Assembly: GCA_016780605.1 (NCBI GenBank)
Contig: JADHLS010000149.1
Span: 1-9,267, forward strand
DNA: 9,267 bases
Reading direction: 5' to 3'
From: Reyranella sp.
GTDB lineage: Bacteria > Pseudomonadota > Alphaproteobacteria > Reyranellales > Reyranellaceae
The position numbers and the translations under genes were made by a program. The notes beneath the pieces were generated by a model. The model was not told where the DNA came from. It ran no database searches and saw nothing but the letters and a program-made list of their open reading frames with translations. Positions 1-6,202 of this stretch are shown here, piece by piece; the stretch's first letter is position 1, and each line of letters opens with the position of its first letter.

Positions 1-531
1 TACACCGAGACCGGCCAGGTGATCCCGGTGCGCTTCAAGGACAAGAACGGCGAGGTGCAGGAAGGCGGCTACGTGCACGCCATGTACCTCGACGACAACT
101 CGCCGATCGCCGGCGGCCGCGAGATCTGGGGTTTCCCCAAGAAGCTCGCCACCCCCAAGATCAGCCACGAGAGCGAGACGCTGGTCTGCACCCTGCACTA
201 CGGCAGCGTGCTCTGCGTCAGCGCCACCATGGGCTACAAGCACCGCGAGCTCGACCACGCGCCGCTGCTGAAGGCCCTGGCCAAGCCCGCCTTCATGATC
301 AAGATCATCCCCCACGTCGATTGCTCGCCGCGGGTCTGCGAGCTGGTGCGCTACTACACCGAGGACGTGACGGTGAAGGGCGCGTGGGCCGGACCGGCGG
401 CGCTGCAGCTCTTCGATCACGCCCTGTGCGACGTCAATCGCCTGCCGGTGCGCGAGATCGTATCGGCGAGTCATTACGTCACCGACCTGACATTGGGTCT
501 TGGTGAAGTCGTGTTCGATTACCTGGCCTGA
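1..531 (+). CDS. adc: Acetoacetate decarboxylase, 5'-truncated by the window edge
   Basis: The open frame runs in from base 1 (first visible codons Tyr-Thr-Glu-Thr-Gly), so the true start lies outside the window. The 176 visible residues are about two thirds of a family member; known enzymes are roughly 245-265 residues. The segment [11 protein letters not shown], with lysines at 139-144, matches the active-site Lys-Lys pair of acetoacetate decarboxylase. In that family the first lysine (Lys115 in Clostridium) forms the Schiff base with acetoacetate, giving acetone and CO2. The flanking [20 protein letters not shown] and the C-terminal hydrophobic strands also fit the family. The next gene downstream encodes 3-hydroxybutyrate dehydrogenase, which makes acetoacetate, so the context supports the assignment. 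A paralogue of the ADC superfamily acting on another beta-keto acid cannot be excluded, because the N-terminal substrate-pocket residues are not visible. Confidence 0.9.
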   Translation, partial: YTETGQVIPVRFKDKNGEVQEGGYVHAMYLDDNSPIAGGREIWGFPKKLATPKISHESETLVCTLHYGSVLCVSATMGYKHRELDHAPLLKALAKPAFMIKIIPHVDCSPRVCELVRYYTEDVTVKGAWAGPAALQLFDHALCDVNRLPVREIVSASHYVTDLTLGLGEVVFDYLA

Positions 532-549
532 TGATGCTCGTGCAAAGCC

Positions 550-680
550 AACCTCATGCTGAGGAGGGCGCGCAGCGCCCGTCTCGAAGCATGCGCCCCA
601 GGCACCGTGTTTGTTGCCACCCACGCGCGGTTTACCGCGCGCATTCGAGACGGCCCTTCGGGCCTCCTCAGGGTGAGGTT
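550..680. repeat. Palindromic intergenic repeat element (REP/BIME-like)
   Basis: The arms at 550-590 and 644-680 are imperfect inverted copies. The outer parts (aacctcatgctgagga at 550-565 against the complement of 665-680) match at 14 of 16 positions, and gtctcgaa at 581-588 is exactly complementary to ttcgagac at 644-651. Each arm also carries its own small hairpin: gggcg/cgccc at 566-580 and ggccc/gggcc at 652-664. A third perfect 7-bp hairpin sits at the centre (cgcgcgg 624-630, ccgcgcg 635-641, loop TTTA). The wording of the arms resembles dispersed intergenic palindromes common in alphaproteobacterial genomes; that link is from memory, not a search. It lies between the decarboxylase and bdhA, ending 28 bp before the bdhA start. 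Confidence 0.75.
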
Positions 681-708
681 TGTCACTGATCCAGGAAGAG
701 GAGTTCCC

Positions 709-1491
709 ATGTCCCGTTTCAAAGGAAGAGTCGCCATCGTCACCGGTGCGGCGAGCGGCATCGGCAAGGAGATCGCGCTGCGCATCGCCGCCGAAGGCGG
801 CATCCCGGTGATCGCCGATCTCAATCTCGACGCCGCCGGCGCCACCGCCAAGCAGATCCAGGCCAAGGGCGCCGACGCCTTCGCAGTCGCCATGAACGTC
901 ACCGACGAGGCCCAGGTCGAGAAGGGCGTGGCCGACACCATGGCCAAGTACGGCAAGATCGACATCCTGGTGAGCAACGCCGGCATCCAGATCGTGAAAC
1001 CGATCGTCGACTTCCCCTTCGCCGACTGGAAGAAGCTGCTCGCCATCCATCTCGACGGCGCCTTCCTCACCACCAAGGCCTGCCTCAAGCACATGTACGC
1101 CGCCAAGTACGGCCGCGTCGTCTACATGGGCTCGGTCCATTCCAAGGAGGCGTCCAAGCTCAAGGCGCCCTACGTTACCGCCAAGCACGGCCTGATCGGT
1201 CTCGCCAAGGTGCTGGCCAAGGAAGGCGCGGAATACAACGTCGCGGCCAATGTCGTCTGCCCGGGCTTCGTGCGCACACCGCTGGTCGACAAGCAGATCC
1301 CCGAGCAGGCCAAGGAGCTCAACATCAGCGAGGATGACGTGATCAAGCACGTCATGCTGAAGGACACGGTCGACGGCCAGTTCACCACCACTGATGAAGT
1401 GGCCGACGCCGTTCTCTATTTCGCCGGAGCGTCCAGTACCGCACTGACCGGCCAATCCATGGTCGTCAGCCACGGCTGGTTCATGCAGTAG
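709..1491 (+). CDS. bdhA: D-3-hydroxybutyrate dehydrogenase (SDR family)
   Basis: This 260-residue short-chain dehydrogenase oxidises (R)-3-hydroxybutyrate to acetoacetate with NAD+ (EC 1.1.1.30), a cytosolic step of polyhydroxybutyrate and ketone-body use. Visible SDR landmarks are the nucleotide-binding TGAASGIG at residues 12-19, Asp37 at the end of the second strand (favours NAD over NADP), NAG at 90-92, catalytic Ser142, and Tyr155-x-x-x-Lys159. The C-terminal region beginning [18 protein letters not shown] (184-201), the stretch [13 protein letters not shown], and the end [15 protein letters not shown] are typical of BdhA rather than of generic SDRs. The ATG at 709 was chosen because a strong Shine-Dalgarno, ggaagaggag, lies at 694-703 and homology begins there. 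The open frame extends back to 556, but that part runs through the repeat element. The upstream decarboxylase would consume its product. Confidence 0.95.
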   Translation: MSRFKGRVAIVTGAASGIGKEIALRIAAEGGIPVIADLNLDAAGATAKQIQAKGADAFAVAMNVTDEAQVEKGVADTMAKYGKIDILVSNAGIQIVKPIVDFPFADWKKLLAIHLDGAFLTTKACLKHMYAAKYGRVVYMGSVHSKEASKLKAPYVTAKHGLIGLAKVLAKEGAEYNVAANVVCPGFVRTPLVDKQIPEQAKELNISEDDVIKHVMLKDTVDGQFTTTDEVADAVLYFAGASSTALTGQSMVVSHGWFMQ

Positions 1492-1524
1492 GCAACAATG
1501 CAGTAACCGCGCATCAATCGGTGT

Positions 1525-1540
1525 GTTGCAAGGTTGCAAC
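1525..1540. promoter_or_regulatory. Perfect 7-bp dyad, candidate operator
   Basis: gttgcaa at 1525-1531 and its exact complement ttgcaac at 1534-1540 are separated by two bases (gg). The dyad lies 34 bp after the bdhA stop and 95 bp before the ompA-like start, where a promoter for that gene would be expected. No convincing -35/-10 pair was found around it. It could be a transcription-factor site or a small hairpin; the role is inferred only from symmetry and position. Confidence 0.35.
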
Positions 1541-1573
1541 GCGCCACGCCGATGTGATCGCGGCCGGCAACTC

Positions 1574-1629
1574 GGTTCCCGGACCCTCGTTTGGACTGTG
1601 CACTGCACTCGCTCTCAAACGAGGGAACC
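1574..1629 (+). promoter_or_regulatory. Leader hairpin sequestering the ompA-like ribosome binding site
   Basis: ccctcgttt at 1584-1592 is exactly complementary to aaacgaggg at 1617-1625, a 9-bp stem with a 24-nt loop. The right arm contains the Shine-Dalgarno gaggga (1621-1626), eight bases before the ATG at 1635. A second upstream segment, ggttccc at 1574-1580, is complementary to gggaacc at 1623-1629, so two pairings compete for the same ribosome binding site. Alternatively the stem can extend through ggtt/aacc with a six-base bulge. The complementarity is seen directly; control of translation is inference. Structured leaders and small-RNA control are well known for ompA mRNAs in enterics. 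Confidence 0.5.
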
Positions 1630-1634
1630 TCTCT

Positions 1635-2606
1635 ATGTTCAATAAAACGCTTTTGGCCGTCGCCGCCGTGATGGTGACGCCGGTCGCCGCAAGCGCCCAG
1701 TCCTTGTTCACCCCCAGTGGGCCGGTCAATCCCGGCTTCTATATCGGTGCCGAAGGCGCTGCGAACTGGCTGCTGAACAACCAGAGCTACAATATGGACA
1801 CCGGCTGGGCCGCCGGCGGCAAGCTCGGTTACGACTTTGTCGGCCCGCGCATCGAGGTGGAGGGCCTTTACCATTCCAACACCGGCAGCGGTAACGTCGC
1901 CTTCCCGGGCGGCATTGCCAACGTGCGCGGTCGCATCGACCAGGTCTCGGTGATGGCCAACGTGCTGTACGACTTCTTTCCCGGTGCAACCGTCACGCCC
2001 TATGTCGGCGCCGGCGCCGGCATCGCCTTCGTCGACACCACCATCCAGGGCTGCAGCTTGTGCAGCACCCAGTTCGCCTACCAAGGCATCATCGGTGTCG
2101 GCTACAACGCTACCGACGCCATCCGCATCGGCATCGAGGGCCGCTACTACGGCACCACCAACAGCGGCAGCCTCGCCTACCAGAACAACAACCTGATGGC
2201 GTTGGTGAGCCTCAGCTACAAGTTCGGCCAGCCCGAGGCCGCACCTCCGCCGCCCCCGCCGGCGGCGCCGGTCTCGCCGCCGTCCTTCATGGTGTTCTTC
2301 GACTGGGACCGCGCCACGCTTTCGCAGCAGGCGCTGGGCACGATCAGCCAGGCGGCGCAAGCCTACAAGACCAAGGGCAGCGCCCGCATCACGGCGACCG
2401 GCCACACCGATACGTCGGGTCCGGAGAGCTACAACATGGCGCTGTCGCTGCGTCGTGCGAATGCAGTGAAGGACGCTCTGGTGCGTGACGGCGTGCCGGC
2501 GCAGGCGATCACCGTGATCGGCAAGGGCGAGTCCAATCCGCTGGTGCCGACGGGCGACGGCGTGCGCGAGCCGCAGAACCGCCGCGTCGAGATCGTCGTT
2601 CAGTAA
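1635..2606 (+). CDS. OmpA-family outer-membrane protein with peptidoglycan-binding domain
   Basis: The 323-residue precursor starts with a Sec signal peptide (charged start, hydrophobic 5-18, probable cleavage after ASA at 19-21). Residues about 33-198 form an eight-strand-type beta-barrel: alternating aromatic strands such as GFYIGAEGAANW, ending in MALVSLSYKFG. A linker with six consecutive prolines (204-209) leads to an OmpA C-terminal domain at about 217-323. That domain carries TGHTDTSGPESYN and LSLRRANAV; Asp259 and Arg274 have the 15-residue spacing of the pair that binds diaminopimelate in OmpA-like domains. The protein would anchor the outer membrane to the cell wall. The ATG at 1635 has gaggga eight bases upstream and begins exactly at the signal peptide, although the frame is open from 1521. 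Cys140 and Cys143 (CSLC), in a probable external loop, could form a disulfide. Transcription likely ends at the terminator 28 bp downstream. Confidence 0.92.
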   Translation: MFNKTLLAVAAVMVTPVAASAQSLFTPSGPVNPGFYIGAEGAANWLLNNQSYNMDTGWAAGGKLGYDFVGPRIEVEGLYHSNTGSGNVAFPGGIANVRGRIDQVSVMANVLYDFFPGATVTPYVGAGAGIAFVDTTIQGCSLCSTQFAYQGIIGVGYNATDAIRIGIEGRYYGTTNSGSLAYQNNNLMALVSLSYKFGQPEAAPPPPPPAAPVSPPSFMVFFDWDRATLSQQALGTISQAAQAYKTKGSARITATGHTDTSGPESYNMALSLRRANAVKDALVRDGVPAQAITVIGKGESNPLVPTGDGVREPQNRRVEIVVQ

Positions 2607-2633
2607 GCGAAACGCCAACCCTCCATTGGCAGG

Positions 2634-2658
2634 AACGGCCGGGTCATTCCCGGCCGTT
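2634..2658 (+). terminator. Intrinsic terminator after the ompA-like gene
   Basis: aacggccggg (2634-2643) and cccggccgtt (2649-2658) form a perfect 10-bp GC-rich stem with the five-base loop tcatt, followed by the modestly T-rich ttccattt. It starts 28 bp after the ompA-like stop codon, as expected for a rho-independent terminator. The T tract is short, so some read-through into the next gene is possible. Confidence 0.8.
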
Positions 2659-2676
2659 TCCATTTACAGTGATTGC

Positions 2677-4992
2677 ATGCCCGAACACGATCATCAGGAC
2701 ATCGTCGTCCTGTTCAGCCGACAAAGCCGCGACGCCTACGCCATCCAAGCCGCCGAGCGCGGCGAGACCTACACTTTCACCGACGCTTGGGGCCTGCCGC
2801 GCACCTGGGTCAAGGGCGAGTACGCTTATCTCGCGCCCAACGCCGCGGAGCTGCTGCTGGCGCGCTGCAACCTCAAGCATCATCTGGTCGAGGAAGCCGA
2901 GCTTGACGACGCGCGGTTGGCCCGCTGCCGCGCGCTGATCGTCGCCAACGCCGCGCATCTCGCACCCGAGACCATCGCGCGCATCGAGCGCTGGCTGGGC
3001 GGCGACCGCCGCCTGATCGTCACCGGCAAGACCAACCTGCCGCCCGCCCTGCTTGGCCTCAGGTCCTGCACGCCCGCGCCGGTCAAAGGCTATACCGGCT
3101 GGCGCTGGCGTCCGGGCTCGCCCTTCTCGGGCGATGCCTGGGAGCCGCTCTACGTCAGCGGCTACGAGCGCCATCCCGTCAACAAGGTCGAGCCGGCGGC
3201 TGGAAGCCGCGTGCTCGCCGATGTCGTCGAGCTCACGGGCGACCTCACCGACGCCACCACCACCACCGTGGCCGAGCTGGGTCCGGGCATCGTGCTCAGC
3301 GAGCGCACCGTCTATGTCGCCAACCAGGTGCTCGAGCTGATCGGCGGCATGATGCAGGCGCATCTCAACGTCGAGCCGGTGCGCCACTGGGCCAATGCCA
3401 CCCACTGGGGCGACACGTTGCTGCTCTTCCTGCGCCGGCTGATGCTGGAGGTCGGCCTGGCGCCGCTGTGGCAGACGCGGCTGCGCTCGTTCGGCACCTA
3501 TGACGGCGTGCTGTCGTTTCGCCACGATGTCCACGGCATGCGCGACTACACCTTCCTCGACTACCAGATCCAGAACCTGATCCCCGCGAGCTACGACATC
3601 GAGGATCCGACCTTCTCGACCAACATCGACGAGGCGATGGCGCGCGACTGGGTCGAGCGCACCACGCAGCACAGCTTCATCGAGCCCGCGCTGCACAACG
3701 ACAGCTCGATCGGCGACCCGCCAACGGCGATCTTCGGCAAGGGCCTGTTCGAGCACGTCTCGAAAGCGAGCACGAGTCTCGGCATCACAATCTGCACCTG
3801 CGGCCGCCATGCCGGCGGGCACATGCATCCCGAGACGATCGACGCGATGGACTATCTCTACGCCCACGACACGACGATCCTCGGACTCTGCACCTTCTGC
3901 TACTATCACATGATCGAATACGGCGTGCGCGACCCCAATGTCATGGTAGGCGGCACGATCGGCGAGAAGCCGCTAACCTATGTGACCGACGTGCGGCGCA
4001 CCATCGCCACCTCCGGCATCTGGTTCCCGTTCCGGCCGGTTGTCACGACGGACAAGGAATGGCGCAAGCTGCGCGGCTGGGACCGCACGCACGAGTACGA
4101 CGCGGCCTACGAGCTGGTCGAGACGATCTTCGCCGGCCGCAACGCGCGCCGGCCTGGGCTCGACGATCGGTTGGAGAACGGCGTCTATTCCTTCCAGTAC
4201 CATCCCGAGCTGGCGCGCGATCCGTCGGTGAACAACGGCAAGGGCACGCTCGATTATGTGCGCTACTGCATCAACCTCGCCGAGCGCCGCAACTACTGGA
4301 TCGCAACCCAGGCCGAGCTCTACCAGCGCATGGCCGACTACGAGGCGCTGGGCTTCGATGTACGCGACGGCGGCCGCGAGGTCACGATCACCAACCCGAC
4401 CGACCGGCGGATCGCCGCCATGGTGCTCGAGCAGCGCCTGCGCTTTGGCAGCGTCTGGCTGGGCGACGAGGAGTTGATCCACGTAGCCGACGGCGCCTTC
4501 GTCACGATCCCGCCGCTCGATGCGGGGACTTCGATCACCCTCACCTTCAAGCCCGACGTGGTCGAGGCACCTCTGGTGCGCCAGCCCTCCAACAAAGGGC
4601 TGGTCGTGCTCGACGCGCGGCACGATCCCAAAAGCGGGGAGGCGCGCCTCAAGCTCAGCGTTTGCCGGCAACAGCCGCTCAGCGTCGAGGGCGTCGACCC
4701 CGAAGGTGTCTATCGCGTGCAGATCGAGAATCAACCTGCGCAGGACGTGCTGGTCCGCACCGTGCGCACCATCCAGGCGCTGCTGAGCGAGAAGACCGAC
4801 GCTGCCAAGGGACGCAGCCGACGCGCCGTCACGCCGGGCACGACGCGGTTCCTCGACCTGGTGGTCGAGGGTGAGGACAACCGCTTCGTCGAACGGACCT
4901 TGCGCATCCGCCAATTGCCGGCCGACGAGGCTCGGCCCATCCGGCAGGCGCTAATCGCCGCCATTCCCGAGAAGCGCGGCCGGGTCACTTGA
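2677..4992 (+). CDS. Large protein with amidotransferase-like N-terminus and NodB/polysaccharide-deacetylase-like core, function unknown
   Basis: I cannot name this 771-residue protein. There is no signal peptide or membrane segment, so it is probably cytosolic. Residues about 45-128 (AYLAPNAAELLLAR, then an alternating strand/helix pattern ending RRLIVTGKTNLPPALLG) resemble the class I amidotransferase-like or beta-galactosidase-trimerisation fold. The core, about 270-550, resembles NodB-type deacetylases: SFRHDVHG at 280-287 sits where TFDDG would be (Asp284 as ligand), and HAGGH at 378-382 fits the metal-binding HxxxH motif. Cys373, Cys375, Cys405 and Cys408 flank the His cluster, which is unusual. 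SFQYHPE at 505-511 may supply another active-site His. Residues about 565-627 look like a beta-sandwich. The ATG at 2677 has no evident Shine-Dalgarno; an in-frame TTG at 2626 would place the terminator inside the gene. Carbohydrate hydrolase or esterase is a fold-level guess. Confidence 0.6.
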   Translation: MPEHDHQDIVVLFSRQSRDAYAIQAAERGETYTFTDAWGLPRTWVKGEYAYLAPNAAELLLARCNLKHHLVEEAELDDARLARCRALIVANAAHLAPETIARIERWLGGDRRLIVTGKTNLPPALLGLRSCTPAPVKGYTGWRWRPGSPFSGDAWEPLYVSGYERHPVNKVEPAAGSRVLADVVELTGDLTDATTTTVAELGPGIVLSERTVYVANQVLELIGGMMQAHLNVEPVRHWANATHWGDTLLLFLRRLMLEVGLAPLWQTRLRSFGTYDGVLSFRHDVHGMRDYTFLDYQIQNLIPASYDIEDPTFSTNIDEAMARDWVERTTQHSFIEPALHNDSSIGDPPTAIFGKGLFEHVSKASTSLGITICTCGRHAGGHMHPETIDAMDYLYAHDTTILGLCTFCYYHMIEYGVRDPNVMVGGTIGEKPLTYVTDVRRTIATSGIWFPFRPVVTTDKEWRKLRGWDRTHEYDAAYELVETIFAGRNARRPGLDDRLENGVYSFQYHPELARDPSVNNGKGTLDYVRYCINLAERRNYWIATQAELYQRMADYEALGFDVRDGGREVTITNPTDRRIAAMVLEQRLRFGSVWLGDEELIHVADGAFVTIPPLDAGTSITLTFKPDVVEAPLVRQPSNKGLVVLDARHDPKSGEARLKLSVCRQQPLSVEGVDPEGVYRVQIENQPAQDVLVRTVRTIQALLSEKTDAAKGRSRRAVTPGTTRFLDLVVEGEDNRFVERTLRIRQLPADEARPIRQALIAAIPEKRGRVT

Positions 4993-5035
4993 AGCGTTGA
5001 CTCCAAACATCCTCGCGCGCAGCGTTGCCGATCGA

Positions 5036-5054
5036 CCGTTCAACCAATGAACGG
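5036..5054 (+). other. Short hairpin in the leader of the lactonase-like gene
   Basis: ccgttca (5036-5042) and tgaacgg (5048-5054) form a perfect 7-bp stem with the loop accaa, 17 bp before the ATG at 5072 and just upstream of the Shine-Dalgarno at 5063-5068. No T run follows, so it does not look like a terminator. It may stabilise or process the mRNA between the two genes. The rest of the 79-bp gap shows no clear promoter. Confidence 0.35.
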
Positions 5055-5071
5055 CTCTCCCGGGAGGGAAC

Positions 5072-6172
5072 ATGGCAACGACCCTTGGCGCCGTCGCGGC
5101 ACTCGCCGCGACGCTTGCAATGGCGGCGGCCGCGCTGCCGGCGAAGGCCGCGACGTTCGTCTATGTCGGCTGCACCGACAGCAACGAGATTCATGTCCTG
5201 CAGCTCGACCCGCAGACCGGTGACCTGACGCCGGTCGAGAAGGTGACGATTCCCGGGATCACAAAGACGGCGGGCTCGACGCCGATGGCGATCAGCCCGG
5301 ACAAGAAATTCCTGTTCGCCGCCACGCGCGGCGAGCCGATGGTGGCGGCGAGCTTTCGCATCGATCCGGCGACCGGCAAGCTCAGCCACATCGCCAACGG
5401 CCCGCTCGACGGCAGCATGGCCTACATCGCCACCGACCGTAGCGGCCACTTCCTGCTCGCCGCCTCCTATCCCAACAACAAGGTCACGGTGAATCCGATC
5501 GCCCGCGACGGCACGGTGCAGCCGCCGAAACAGGTCATCCCGACCGAGCCCAACGCCCACGCCATCCAGCCCGACGCCTCCAATCGCTTCGTGCTGGCGA
5601 CCAGCCTCGGCGGCAATCTCGTGCGGCAGTTCCGCTTCGATGCCGCGACCGGAACGCTGTCGCCCAACGAACCGCCGGCGGCACAGGTGAAAGCCGGCGC
5701 CGGTCCGCGGCACTTCGCCTTCCATCCGACCAATGGACGGGTCTATCTGCTGAACGAGCTCGAAGCGTCGGTCTATGTCTTCGCCTACGACCCCAAGACC
5801 GGCACGCTGAAGGAACAGCAGGTGCTGAGCGCGCTGCCCGAGAAGAAGCCGGAAAAGATCTGGGCGGCAGACCTGCACCTGACACCGGACGGCAAGTTCC
5901 TCTATGCCAGCGAGCGCGGGACCAGCACGATCGCGGGCTTCAAGGTCGATCCCGGCGACGGGACGCTGACGCCGATCGGGCACACCGCGACCGAGCAGCA
6001 GCCGCGCGGCTTCGCCATCGATCCGACCGGGCGCTATCTCCTGGCGGTGGGCCAACTCTCGGATTCGATGACCAGCTACGCCATCGATCCGGCCAGCGGC
6101 AATCTCAGCAAGCTCAAGCAATATCCGATGGGCAAAAATCCCAACTGGGTGGAGATCGTCAATCTGCCCTGA
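5072..6172 (+). CDS. Exported lactonase-family seven-bladed beta-propeller protein
   Basis: This 366-residue precursor begins with a long Ala-rich hydrophobic signal peptide (probable cleavage after AKA at 24-26), so it acts in the periplasm or outside. Repeated blade motifs such as FRIDPATGKLS, FRFDAATGTLS, YDPKTGTLK, VDPGDGTLTP and IDPASGNLS recur every 45-50 residues, as in the 6-phosphogluconolactonase (Pgl)/carboxy-muconate cyclase propeller family. Four residues correspond to the active-site set described for the fungal muconate lactonizing propeller: His163 (NAHAIQPD), Arg213 (GPRH), Glu229 (NELE, 16 residues after the Arg as in that enzyme) and Arg282 (SERG). Export argues against the cytosolic pentose-phosphate role of Pgl; the true lactone is unknown. 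A Shine-Dalgarno ggaggg at 5063-5068 is only three bases from the ATG, which is rather close. It lies 79 bp after the previous gene and 30 bp before the dioxygenase. Confidence 0.85.
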   Translation: MATTLGAVAALAATLAMAAAALPAKAATFVYVGCTDSNEIHVLQLDPQTGDLTPVEKVTIPGITKTAGSTPMAISPDKKFLFAATRGEPMVAASFRIDPATGKLSHIANGPLDGSMAYIATDRSGHFLLAASYPNNKVTVNPIARDGTVQPPKQVIPTEPNAHAIQPDASNRFVLATSLGGNLVRQFRFDAATGTLSPNEPPAAQVKAGAGPRHFAFHPTNGRVYLLNELEASVYVFAYDPKTGTLKEQQVLSALPEKKPEKIWAADLHLTPDGKFLYASERGTSTIAGFKVDPGDGTLTPIGHTATEQQPRGFAIDPTGRYLLAVGQLSDSMTSYAIDPASGNLSKLKQYPMGKNPNWVEIVNLP

Positions 6173-6202
6173 GAGGGCTAGACTTCGCCCAGGAGGTCCG
6201 TC

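Noticed and set aside
550..680. Possible CRISPR or attachment site
   Set aside because: The repeats are inverted and nested, not regularly spaced direct repeats, and there is no cas gene, integrase or tRNA nearby.
556..708. N-terminal extension of bdhA
   Set aside because: The frame is open, but this part lies in the palindromic repeat. The SDR homology and a strong Shine-Dalgarno both point to ATG 709.
519..1106. A 195-codon minus-strand open frame with apparently hydrophobic stretches
   Set aside because: It is antisense to the repeat and to bdhA. The hydrophobicity reflects the complement of SDR codons, and no start signal is visible.
1416..2663. A 415-codon minus-strand open frame opposite the ompA-like gene
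   Set aside because: It overlaps the bdhA end, the leader hairpin, the ompA-like gene and the terminator. The composition is low in information and there is no ribosome binding site or known motif.
2644..3909. A 421-codon minus-strand open frame
   Set aside because: It is antisense to the NodB-like gene, whose metal-binding motifs occur on the plus strand. It looks like a shadow frame.
3973..4914. A 313-codon minus-strand open frame, and a 271-codon plus-strand frame at 4059-4874
   Set aside because: Both are out-of-frame readings of the C-terminal half of the 771-residue protein, with biased Arg/Ala composition.
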